Source: Verrucomicrobiota bacterium
GTDB lineage: Bacteria; Verrucomicrobiota; Verrucomicrobiia; Chthoniobacterales; UBA10450
Direction of reading: 5' to 3'
Length of the DNA stretch: 64,000 bases
Assembly: GCA_003218975.1 (NCBI GenBank)
Contig: QHPD01000100.1
Span: 22,675 to 86,674, forward strand
A program made the position numbers and the translations under genes. The first letter of the stretch is position 1; every line of letters starts with the position of its first letter. Below are positions 50,241-57,716 of the stretch, in pieces. The notes beneath the pieces were generated by a model, which saw nothing but the letters and a program-made list of their open reading frames with translations, was not told the origin of the DNA and did not search any database.

Positions 50241-52125
50241 ATTGTCGATCTTTGCGCTATTGGTGACGACTCACGCGCAAACGCTCACACCAACACCGAC
50301 TCCGAGCCCAACCGCGACTCCGACGCCTGAAGAAGAGACGATCATCCCGACGTTTGAGACTCAGAAATTAGCGCGCACCTACATCCTTGATGTTCCATCG
50401 CCACGCGGGCAGATCACCGATCGCAATGGTGTCTCGCTCGCGCAAAACCGGCTCAGTTACAATCTGGCTATCAATTTCCCTACTCCGCTAGATTTTTCCG
50501 ACACACAGGCTGTCGGTTTCGCCCGCGAAAAGATCGACAAGGCAGGAAATTTGCTCGGGCGCAGGCTGCGGATTTCGGACGAGACGATCCTTCGACACTA
50601 TCGCAATCGCGGAATCATGCCGCTCGAGATCGCACAGAATCTCAACGAGGCGGAGTACAAAGAGATAAAAGATAATTTGCCGCCGGACACAATTGTGCGG
50701 CCGATTTACGTGCGCGTTTACCCGAGCGGAAAACTTGCCGGCCAGGTAATCGGTTACACCGGGAAAACCGGACGCAATCCCGACGGTATCGTTGATAACC
50801 ACGAAACGCTTTGGCCAGAAACAGAGGGACGCGAGGGACTCGAGCAGACGTTCAACGACATGCTCACCGGCAAGCACGGCGAGTACAAGCTCACGTTCGA
50901 CAAAGATGGCCGGAAAACCTCCGAAAAACTGATCACGCCACCCGAGCCTGGTTACAACGTTGTCACTACGCTCGATGCGCGGCTTCAGGAATTGGCGGAA
51001 AAGGCGCTGGAAGCAAAAGCGAAACGGGGCGCGATTGTAATTGTCGATCCAAACAATGGCGACATTCTCGCGCTGGCCTCCTGGCCAACTTATGATCCGA
51101 ATCTGTTTGTTCCCTCAATTTCGTCGGAACGGTTAAAGAGCCTTCAGAATGACCCGGACATTCCGCTGTTGCCACGCGCGTATCGTTCGGCGTATCCGCC
51201 GGGATCGACATTTAAAATTGCTGTCGGCATCGCTGCGCTCGAAAGCGGCGCAGTGTATCCCGATGATCGTTTTGAATGCGTTCCGTCAATTCAGATTGGC
51301 AACCTTACCTATCACAATTGGAAAAAAGGCGATCGAGGCGCTCTGAACTTTGTCCAAGCGCTCACCGAATCGTGCGACACTTGGTTTTACCAAGCAGGAA
51401 TCAAGACTGGCGCCGAACCGATCATCGAGTGGGCGTTGAAGCTTGGCTTTAGCGCAAAGTGCGGCATCCCGCTGCGCGGCGAGGTGGAAGGTCGTGTGCC
51501 AAACGACGAATACATGAAGGCAACGCACGGCCGCAGATTGCTCAACGGCGACATCGCAAACATGTCGATCGGTCAAGGCGACATCCAGGTTACTCCACTG
51601 CAATTGGCGCAAGCCATGGGGATCATCGCGAATGGCGGCACGTTTTATCAAACGCGCCTCGTCCAACAAGTGCAGACATTCGACAACCAAGTTGTCACTG
51701 CGTATCAGGTGCGCGCCAAAAGAACGCTCGATCTCTCGTCTGAGACGCTCGACGAACTGCGCACTGGAATGATCCACGTTGTGAATGGCGCGGGCGGCAC
51801 AGCGCACCAGGCCAGCCTGGATAATGTCGAGGTCGCCGGGAAAACCGGCACGGCGCAATGGGGGCCGAAGAATAAAGAGCGCACTGCCGCGTGGTTCGCG
51901 GGATTTTTGCCGACAGATCACCCACAATATGCGTTCGCTGCGCTATACGAGGGCGATGTCGGCACCAACATGCATGGCGGGTCCACCGCTGCGCCGATGG
52001 TCGCGGATGTCTTCAAAGAAATCTACAAGGGCGAAAAGGTCGCCAGCCGGCCGCAGCGTCGCGAACGTGAGGTGCCAGAAGTGCGCCGAGCTGAACCAGT
52101 GGAGGAAGAAGACGAGTCGGATTAG
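50194..52125 (+). CDS. mrdA: Penicillin-binding protein 2 (class B transpeptidase)
   Basis: 643 residues from ATG 50194. It crosslinks peptidoglycan for side-wall growth. The N-terminal hydrophobic helix (NLWIALSIFALLVTT) is followed by a Thr/Pro-rich linker (LTPTPTPSPTATPTP), the pedestal domain (DVPSPRGQITDRNGVSLAQN) and the transpeptidase domain with SxxK in PPGSTFKIAVG (about 335-345), SxD-type motif SCDTWFYQ and KTG in VAGKTGTAQWG (about 547). The C-terminus is Arg/Glu-rich. No rodA or mre genes are adjacent. The start region is embedded in a repeat (see the inverted repeat entry). Confidence 0.93.
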   Translation: MTSARVFKNLCNLWIALSIFALLVTTHAQTLTPTPTPSPTATPTPEEETIIPTFETQKLARTYILDVPSPRGQITDRNGVSLAQNRLSYNLAINFPTPLDFSDTQAVGFAREKIDKAGNLLGRRLRISDETILRHYRNRGIMPLEIAQNLNEAEYKEIKDNLPPDTIVRPIYVRVYPSGKLAGQVIGYTGKTGRNPDGIVDNHETLWPETEGREGLEQTFNDMLTGKHGEYKLTFDKDGRKTSEKLITPPEPGYNVVTTLDARLQELAEKALEAKAKRGAIVIVDPNNGDILALASWPTYDPNLFVPSISSERLKSLQNDPDIPLLPRAYRSAYPPGSTFKIAVGIAALESGAVYPDDRFECVPSIQIGNLTYHNWKKGDRGALNFVQALTESCDTWFYQAGIKTGAEPIIEWALKLGFSAKCGIPLRGEVEGRVPNDEYMKATHGRRLLNGDIANMSIGQGDIQVTPLQLAQAMGIIANGGTFYQTRLVQQVQTFDNQVVTAYQVRAKRTLDLSSETLDELRTGMIHVVNGAGGTAHQASLDNVEVAGKTGTAQWGPKNKERTAAWFAGFLPTDHPQYAFAALYEGDVGTNMHGGSTAAPMVADVFKEIYKGEKVASRPQRREREVPEVRRAEPVEEEDESD

Positions 52126-52127
52126 GT

Positions 52128-52200
52128 ACACGAATTGGCACGAATCTCACAACCTTGATTCGATCCGCTTGGGTTAATCCGTGTGAATTCGTGAAATTCG
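52128..52200. repeat. Inverted repeat of CACGAATT words after the PBP2 gene
   Basis: Left arm TACACGAATTGGCACGAATC then TCACAA; right arm TTAATCCGTGTGAATTCGTG then AAATTCGTGTC. They are imperfect reverse complements of each other, about 73 bases in all. Confidence 0.65.
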
Positions 52201-52203
52201 TGT

Positions 52204-52239
52204 CTATGCAACCGCAGTTTCCTTCAGCAACTCCATCGT
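52204..52239 (-). pseudogene. 3'-end remnant of a second aldo/keto reductase
   Basis: Twelve codons on the reverse strand read TMELLKETAVA-stop, almost the same as the C-terminus of the intact aldo/keto reductase at 52637 (TMERPKETAAA-stop). The rest of this second copy is gone. Confidence 0.5.
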
Positions 52240-52247
52240 GCGTTTGG

Positions 52248-52590
52248 TCATCCTGAGCGAAGCGAAGGATCTCTTCTAAGGTGAATGGTCACACCTGTAA
52301 GCTTGCGTGTTCGTGGCTTCGATTGTGAGGTCCCTCACTTCGTTCCGATATCCGTTTAGCGCCAAAGGCGTTGTCTCATGCTAGCCTGGGGCATCGCCCC
52401 AGGAATTCAAATCGCGACACAAACAGCGCTGAAAGCGCGTTTCAATCTGGCGGGTCGAGCATGGCGCTATTGACCAAACAAACTGGCGCCAGAACTGAAT
52501 CGCGCTTTCAGCGCTGATGATTTCCGGGGCATGAATTCTGGGGCGGCTGCCCCAGGCTGGCGGTGAATGCCGCGCCTTCGGCGCTAAACA
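52248..52590. repeat. Large palindromic repeat region before the aldo/keto reductase gene
   Basis: A TCATCCTGAGCGAAGCGAAG element starts the region. From 52357 to 52588 nested inverted repeats follow: CCTGGGGC-atc-GCCCCAGG (52385-52403) and a similar GGGGC-ggct-GCCCC (52539-52556), a perfect 15-bp pair AGCGCTGAAAGCGCG (52425-52439) / CGCGCTTTCAGCGCT (52501-52515), and outer TAGCGCC / GGCGCTA. No gene was found here. Confidence 0.65.
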
Positions 52591-52636
52591 CAAGTCGTGA
52601 GGAATGCGGCCCGTTTGGGTTTGTGCGCTCCGCAGA

Positions 52637-53677
52637 TCACGCCGCCGCGGTTTCCTTTGGCCGCTCCATCGTGCCTTTGAACTTCGGTGGTTCTTCCTCG
52701 ATCCCGAAATTCTCAGAATAGAATTCGTCAATCTTCGCCACATCGTCGGCGGTGAGCGGCGGGCACTCCGGTGCTTTGGCGAATTCAACGAGCTGTTCTT
52801 CGTTGTAGATATTCGGCAACGTCGAGGCCACGCGATCGTCGGCCAGCAGCCATTGCAATGCAGCCTGTCCCAACGTGCGCTCGGAGTTTTTAAGGAACCG
52901 CAATTTTTCAACTTTTTTGATCCCGTTTAGGAGCCAACTGCGCGGCCGATGGCTGCGATGATCTGTGGGCGGAAATTTCGTCTCCGCAGTGTATTTCCCC
53001 TCGAGCATTCCGGATGAATGCGTCACGCGAACAAGGAACATTGTGTCCTTGCCAGTGTCGGTCGCCGCGTCGTGAATGGCGCGTCCGGGGTGTTGCTCCA
53101 GCATGTTGTAGATGTGTTGCAAGCTCGCGATGTCACGCTCGCGAATGCAATTTACTCCCTCGTAAAGCCAGCCAATTGCCGGACCGAGCGCGATGCCGTA
53201 ATAACGAACTTTGCCTTCAGCCTTTAATTTCTCGAGTGTCGTCCAAAGCGCGTCGTCATAAACCTGTTCCATCCGGATATTATGCAGTTGGAGAAGATCA
53301 ATCCGATCTGTCTTCAATCGGTTCAGCGCTGCGTCTGTCGCGCGCATGACCGCCTCCGGCGAGAAATCCTGCGGAATTTCCCGCTGCCCGCGTCCCCGCG
53401 CCTGCCCGTGATGGACAAAATCGTAGCCGACCTTGGTTGCAATAACGATTTCATCCCGCTGGTTTGGGAACGCTTTGGCGATCAATTCTTCGCTCAAGCC
53501 GTTTCCGTAGGTATCGGCGGCGTCGAACAACGTCATGCCTAGGTCGAACGCCTTGTGCATAAGTGCGATCGCCTCGCCCTCGGTAAAGCTTCCCCACCAA
53601 CCGGTGGAAATCGTCCACATACCGAAGCCGACTTCACTAACCGTCAAACTGGTGTTTTTGTAAGAACGAAACCGCAT
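52637..53677 (-). CDS. Aldo/keto reductase
   Basis: 346 residues, TIM barrel. VSEVGFGMWTISTGWWGSFT, FDAADTYGNGLSEELIAKAF (catalytic Asp and Tyr), IVIATKVGYDF (catalytic Lys) and DLLQLHNIRM (catalytic His) give the tetrad. It reduces aldehydes or ketones with NADPH. The C-terminal KIDEFYSENFGIEEEPPKF is typical of the YghZ/YdjG-like branch. Substrate unknown. Upstream of its start (53690-53735) a short repeat of CAACATCCAACGTTCAATG type occurs, whose complement lies at 54165-54180. Confidence 0.92.
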   Translation of the reverse strand: MRFRSYKNTSLTVSEVGFGMWTISTGWWGSFTEGEAIALMHKAFDLGMTLFDAADTYGNGLSEELIAKAFPNQRDEIVIATKVGYDFVHHGQARGRGQREIPQDFSPEAVMRATDAALNRLKTDRIDLLQLHNIRMEQVYDDALWTTLEKLKAEGKVRYYGIALGPAIGWLYEGVNCIRERDIASLQHIYNMLEQHPGRAIHDAATDTGKDTMFLVRVTHSSGMLEGKYTAETKFPPTDHRSHRPRSWLLNGIKKVEKLRFLKNSERTLGQAALQWLLADDRVASTLPNIYNEEQLVEFAKAPECPPLTADDVAKIDEFYSENFGIEEEPPKFKGTMERPKETAAA

Positions 53678-53679
53678 CG

Positions 53680-53869
53680 CGCAGAAGTTAAACTTTCAAT
53701 ACCCAACACTCAACATCCAACGTTCAATGCAGAGGTGATGAAGCGCTGACTGTCTTTAGGTTGCCACCCAATTAATGTAAACGAAAGCAGCGAAGAAATG
53801 CACTTGGTTCCAGCGCCCACTTTTTGGGACATGCTTGCTCCAGGTCGACCAACCCACTAGCGTAACTAG
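53680..53869. other. Intergenic gap before the DUF2442 gene
   Basis: Nothing coding was seen. The segment opens with TTTCAATACCCAACACTCAA and CATCCAACGTTCAATG, a word type whose reverse complement (TTGAGCGTTGGACGTTCAA) lies just after the DUF2442 gene, so that gene is loosely flanked by an inverted repeat. Confidence 0.4.
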
Positions 53870-54160
53870 ATGGATATTCCTGTCCCCATAGCGGTGAAGC
53901 CCCTTCCGAATTACCGCATCTGGATCAAGTATTCAGATGGGGCCGAGGGCGACGTGGATTTCTCGCGCCTCGCTGGCAAAGGAGTCTTCAAATTTTGGAA
54001 CGATTACAGGAATTTCCAAAGGGTTCATATCAGCGACGCGGGCGCGATTGCCTGGAGCGAGGAGATCGAGGTCTGCCCGGACGCCACATACCTGAAGTTG
54101 ACGGGCAAATCTGTCGAAGATTTGTTTCCGTCGGTTCAAACGGCCGTGAGCGATGTCTGA
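53870..54160 (+). CDS. DUF2442-family protein
   Basis: 96 residues: AVKPLPNYRIWIKYSDGAEG, DVDFSRLAGKGVFKFWNDYR, FQRVHISDAGAIAWSEEIEV and CPDATYLKLTGKSVEDLFPS. This is the DUF2442 pattern, a small beta protein that in many genomes stands next to a DUF4160 gene in a possible toxin-antitoxin pair. No DUF4160 partner is visible here. Function not assigned. Confidence 0.85.
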   Translation: MDIPVPIAVKPLPNYRIWIKYSDGAEGDVDFSRLAGKGVFKFWNDYRNFQRVHISDAGAIAWSEEIEVCPDATYLKLTGKSVEDLFPSVQTAVSDV

Positions 54161-54325
54161 ATTGAGCGTTGGACGTTCAAGCACCTCAGACATATCGCCG
54201 CCGTAGTTGATTTGGAGTAACGGCTCCGTCGGCTGCGCGTGGCGCTCTCACTGAAAAGACTGAATGTCAAATGAGCCCAGCTCTTCTCTCATAGGAAGGC
54301 TATACCCTCTACTCACAAAACAATT

Positions 54326-55347
54326 CTAGGGACTGACAGTTACCTGCCCAACCATGCCCAATTCGTCATGAATGGCGCAGATGTAAGGGAAGATTCCGGC
54401 GTTCGGGAAAGTGACACGAAAACGTGTCACGCCAAGGGGCGCTTGCGGCAGCCCCCGCCGTTCTTGTGGCGCCGCGATGATGTACCCCGAGTTGGTGCTG
54501 TCGGAAGTGGAAGCGATGATGGCGTGCCGGGCCCCATCCGGATCGAGCGTTACGTCGGAGGAAGCATTCACGAGGTCCACCGGCTCGGCCCCGAAGGTAA
54601 TGGTATGCGGGAAGACTGGACCCTGGTTATCCCATTCGACCGTTTGACCGGCATGGATTCGGATGTTCTCGTGGAAAAAGCGCGCAGCGACGATGGTGCT
54701 GGTGCCGCCCGCCGTTCCTGTGATCTCTGCGATCCCCCCGCCGTGACTCCAAGTGGTGAGTTAGGGACATGCAGGGGTTTCATCTTTTGGCCATCGGAAA
54801 GCAATTCGTCGCTCTGACTCGCCGCCTGCTCGTCATAAAACGCCTGAGTGTGGGGCAGCGCCTCGCTCGCCGGGAGGACGTGAATCCGTCCATCCATATT
54901 TACGTGGACCAGACAGGTCAGCTTGAAATTCCCGGCCACCGGGAAGATGACGGTAAAGGTCTGCCCCGTCAGCATCTGGGGCGTGGTGACGCAAGTCGAA
55001 CCATCGAAGATGGCCGGGTCACTCGAAAAGCCCGGGCACCCCACCGCGGGATCAGGGCGCACCTGGGCGGCCCTGAGAAAAGTCACGGTGTGCGGCACCT
55101 CCGTCTGGAATGTCCAGGTGATGCTGTCTCCGGCGTGAATCCAGATTTCATTGGGCAGAAAAGCCAGAGCCTGAATTCCTTTTTCGTCAGTCTGGGCGCC
55201 GGCAATCGCAGTCCACTGCGCCTGCATCATCTGTGGAAGGATCAGAAGGGCGAGGAGCAAGGGCCAGCGGAAGATGGCTGCAAGCCGAGTCCGCCTGGTT
55301 TTGTTTATGTCTGGCGCAGGTGTAATCTTTTTGGCTTTGGTTTTCAT
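54326..55347 (-). pseudogene. Two-domain secreted cupredoxin, split by a frameshift in a G run
   Basis: The reverse strand reads a signal peptide (PLLLALLILPQMMQAQW) and a first cupredoxin domain with copper ligands in EVPHTVTF and LTCLVHVNMDG (His, Cys-x2-His-x2-Met). After PNSPLGVTAGG the frame is lost at a run of six G (54734-54739) and continues in the next frame as IAEITGTAGG, FFHENIRIHAGQTVEWDNQG, FPHTITFG and FPYICAIHDELGMVGQ (a second full ligand set). One extra G would restore a protein of about 340 residues. It may be a natural mutation, phase variation or an assembly error. Likely role: blue-copper electron transfer. Confidence 0.75.
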
Positions 55348-55395
55348 AGTTTGCCTTTCATCGCGCTGACGCTCAGCTTCTAACGCGCCAGCGCG

Positions 55396-56361
55396 CTAGT
55401 CGTGCGGGTTCTTCTCGCGCGTGGTCATGTAAATATCGAGGTTTCCGAGCCCGCCCAGGCGATCGGAGGCGAAGAAAAGCGTCTCGCGGTCCGAAGTGAT
55501 GAATGGCTGTTGGTCATTGAACGTGCTGTTCACCGTGGCGCCCAGGTTGACCGGAGCCGACCAGTGCTCGAGGGTGGTTTCCCGCGTGGAGACCCAAAGG
55601 TCTCTCAAGCCGAAGGTGCCCAGGCGGTCCGAGTCCAGGAACAGCTCCAGACCATCGAAGCGGACGCTGGGGCGCTGGTCGTTCAGTGGACTGTTGAGCT
55701 CCGGCACCAGGACGGCCGGTCCCCATGCGCCGTCCGCAGCCTGCGCGCTGACGTAGATGTCGTACAAGCCTGCCGGCCGGTTGCTCCCGAAGTAGAGCAA
55801 GGGGGTTCCAGCCTCTTCGTTCTCGAGGTAACTGGCTCCGGCGTCTATGAAAGCGCTGTTTACCCCCGGCCCGGCATTGACCGCCTCTTCCCACCCGAAG
55901 TCATTGTGCGTGTTCGCGCGCCGGGAAATATAGATGTCGCGTAGACCGAAGCCCCCCGGGCGGTCGCTGTTGAAGTACATCGTGTGCCCGTCACGCGAAA
56001 AGGAAGGGACGTCCTCGTTGGAGGCTGTGTTGATCGTTGGCCCCAGGTTCACGGGCTCGCCCCAGGCATCCTCGCGGCTGGCGCGCTGCGAGACCCAGAT
56101 GTCGTTTCCGCCAAAGCCTCCCGGGCGGTTCGAATTGAAGTAGAGGCTCAGACCGTCCTTGGAGAGCGCCGGGCCGGCGTCGATGAACCCGCTATTGACG
56201 GTTGGGCCGAGGTTGACCGGAGGCGACCACTCCGAGAACCCCTGTGCTGCCAAGAAGCTGGGTGCCGCCAGTAGCACGGACCCCAGCGCCAGCAGCAGCG
56301 CGAAGATTGCCTTGGAAGTGATTCGAGACCCGAAGTTATTGATAGGAATTTGCTTTTTCAT
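55396..56361 (-). CDS. Exported WD40-like (PD40) beta-propeller protein
   Basis: 321 residues with a signal peptide (AIFALLLALGSVLLAAPSFL). Five or six repeats follow the pattern SKDGLSLYFNSNRPGGFGGN DIWVS (in two parts), FSRDGHTMYFNSDRPGGFGL, RDIYISRRA and RFDGLELFLDSDRLGTFG, each ending in an Asp-Ile-Tyr/Trp strand. These are PD40/TolB-type blades that bind proteins or ligands. The gene is upstream of the frameshifted cupredoxin on the same strand (48 bases), so the two probably form one transcript. The dense SNRPGG repeats are in the DNA too, which makes slippage likely. Confidence 0.88.
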   Translation of the reverse strand: MKKQIPINNFGSRITSKAIFALLLALGSVLLAAPSFLAAQGFSEWSPPVNLGPTVNSGFIDAGPALSKDGLSLYFNSNRPGGFGGNDIWVSQRASREDAWGEPVNLGPTINTASNEDVPSFSRDGHTMYFNSDRPGGFGLRDIYISRRANTHNDFGWEEAVNAGPGVNSAFIDAGASYLENEEAGTPLLYFGSNRPAGLYDIYVSAQAADGAWGPAVLVPELNSPLNDQRPSVRFDGLELFLDSDRLGTFGLRDLWVSTRETTLEHWSAPVNLGATVNSTFNDQQPFITSDRETLFFASDRLGGLGNLDIYMTTREKNPHD

Positions 56362-56516
56362 AGCTGTGATTTCTTTCTTTTTGGTTTCGTGATTTGCCTT
56401 CTATTTAGATAAACAAGAAAGACCGGCGAAACTGATCATCGGATTTCCGAAAATTTTCCGGAAAAGCTTTCGCGTGTAGAAAGCTTTTGCAGGTGATAGG
56501 ATACGAAGGGGAGTTT

Positions 56517-57095
56517 ATGGATATGCCTTCGGTCTCTCCGCAAAGAGTGACCCAGCTCCTGGCGGATTGGAGTCACGGGGACGATGTCGCCCTCGCAGAG
56601 TTGACCCCGCTGGTCTATGAAGAACTCCGGCGCCTCGCTCATCATTTTATGGAGGGACAGCGTCCCGAGCACACATTGCAAACGACGGCACTGGTCAACG
56701 AGGCTTATCTGCGTCTGGCAGGTCAGACCCGCCCGAACTTTACGAACCGCTCACACTTTTTTGCCGTCGCCGCTCGGGCAATGCGCCAAATTCTGGTCAA
56801 TTACGCCAAGAGCAACCGAGCGCAAAAACGCGGTGGCGGCTCGGTCAGGATAGAATTGGATGAAGCAGCAATCCTCTCACCGGAACAATCAAAAGAGATT
56901 GTGGATCTGCACGAGGCATTGGAAACGCTGGCCACGCTCGACTCAAGAAAAGCTCAAGTAGTCGAACTAAAATATTTTGGCGGGCTCAACTATGACGAGA
57001 TGGCAGAAGTGCTCAAAATTTCGCGTATAACGGTGAGGCGTGACTGGGAATTTGCCAAAGTGTGGCTGTATACGGAATTGCACCACAGCGGCTGA
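56517..57095 (+). CDS. ECF sigma factor, Planctomycetes/Acidobacteria-type
   Basis: 192 residues. The start is set by AAGGGGAG four bases before ATG 56517; an in-frame TTG at 56487 has no such site. QRVTQLLADWSHGDDVALAE and LVYEELRRLAHHFMEGQRPE are region 2 of the ECF subgroup (TIGR02999-like). TTALVNEAYLRLAGQ and FFAVAARAMRQILVNYAKSN continue it, and region 4 is ELKYFGGLNYDEMAEVLKIS with RITVRRDWEFAKVWLY as recognition helix. No anti-sigma gene is adjacent. A Ser/Thr kinase gene follows, with the four-helix cassette between, and kinase control of such sigma factors is known for this group. Confidence 0.92.
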   Translation: MDMPSVSPQRVTQLLADWSHGDDVALAELTPLVYEELRRLAHHFMEGQRPEHTLQTTALVNEAYLRLAGQTRPNFTNRSHFFAVAARAMRQILVNYAKSNRAQKRGGGSVRIELDEAAILSPEQSKEIVDLHEALETLATLDSRKAQVVELKYFGGLNYDEMAEVLKISRITVRRDWEFAKVWLYTELHHSG

Positions 57096-57140
57096 CCATT
57101 TTTCAGGTGCCCGCGAATCACGCCAATTGACGCGAATATT

Positions 57141-57195
57141 AGAATGACGAAGCTCGAATGACGAATGACGAAGGAATGACGAACCCGGAAGCCAT
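57141..57195 (+). repeat. Left ATGACGAA repeat arm before the four-helix-bundle gene
   Basis: Iterated words AATGACGAAGCTCGAATGAC and GAATGACGAAGGAATGACGA run into the gene start and encode its first residues. The inverse-oriented partner lies at 57648-57710, after the gene, so the gene is bracketed by an imperfect inverted repeat. Confidence 0.7.
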
Positions 57196-57604
57196 GGATG
57201 CGTGCGCCCACGATTCGTTTTGGGATGATGGCGCAGGACTTGTCCGCGAAGAACCAGATGCAAAACGCGTTTACGATTTGGAAGAACGAACGGCCCGATT
57301 TGGCGAAGCAATTATCGATTTTGCCAAGACAGTTCGACAAAATCCGGTAACCAATCGAATTATCACTCAGCTCGTTGGAGCCGGCACTAGTGTTGGCGCT
57401 AACTACGTCGAAGCCGACGACGCAGTTTCCAAAAAGGAATTTCTAAGAAACATTGGGACTTGCCGGAAGGAAGCGCGCGAAACCAAGCATTTTCTTCGGA
57501 TGATTGTTCGGGCAGTACCGGAATTGAAACTGCAAGCTCGAACGCTCTGGCTTGAAGCAAAGGAACTGCATCTGATCTTCTCCAAAATTTGGAGAAACAA
57601 GTAA
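57158..57604 (+). CDS. Four-helix-bundle protein (23S rRNA intervening-sequence / S23 family)
   Basis: 148 residues. VYDLEERTARFGEAIIDFAK, NRIITQLVGAGTSVGANYVE, AVSKKEFLRNIGTCRKEARE and TKHFLRMIVRAVPELKLQAR match the S23/IVP family, first found in sequences inserted into 23S rRNA and related in fold to the Avd protein of diversity-generating elements. The first 15 residues (TNDEGMTNPEAM) come from the repeat arm and are probably not functional; a later start is possible. It lies between an ECF sigma gene and a kinase gene. The role of chromosomal copies is unknown. Confidence 0.85.
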   Translation: MTNDEGMTNPEAMDACAHDSFWDDGAGLVREEPDAKRVYDLEERTARFGEAIIDFAKTVRQNPVTNRIITQLVGAGTSVGANYVEADDAVSKKEFLRNIGTCRKEARETKHFLRMIVRAVPELKLQARTLWLEAKELHLIFSKIWRNK

Positions 57605-57647
57605 AAAGACTAACCGCGATGCGAACCTCCACAGCCCGCGAAGCCAA

Positions 57648-57710
57648 ATGCCTTCGTCATTCGGGCTTCATTATTCTTTCGTCATTCGACATTCGGATTT
57701 CGTCATTTTC
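57648..57710 (-). repeat. Right ATGACGAA repeat arm after the four-helix-bundle gene
   Basis: CCTTCGTCATTCGGGCTTCA, TTCTTTCGTCATTCGAC and ATTCGGATTTCGTCATTTT are the reverse complement of the left-arm words (AATGACGAA, ATCCGAATG). It ends seven bases before the kinase start codon. Confidence 0.7.
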
Positions 57711-57716
57711 CCGCAT

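Noticed and set aside
57648..57716. A longer start for the kinase at 57717
   Set aside because: The additional 23 codons translate the inverted-repeat arm (FVIRHSDFVIF), which is intergenic repeat sequence.
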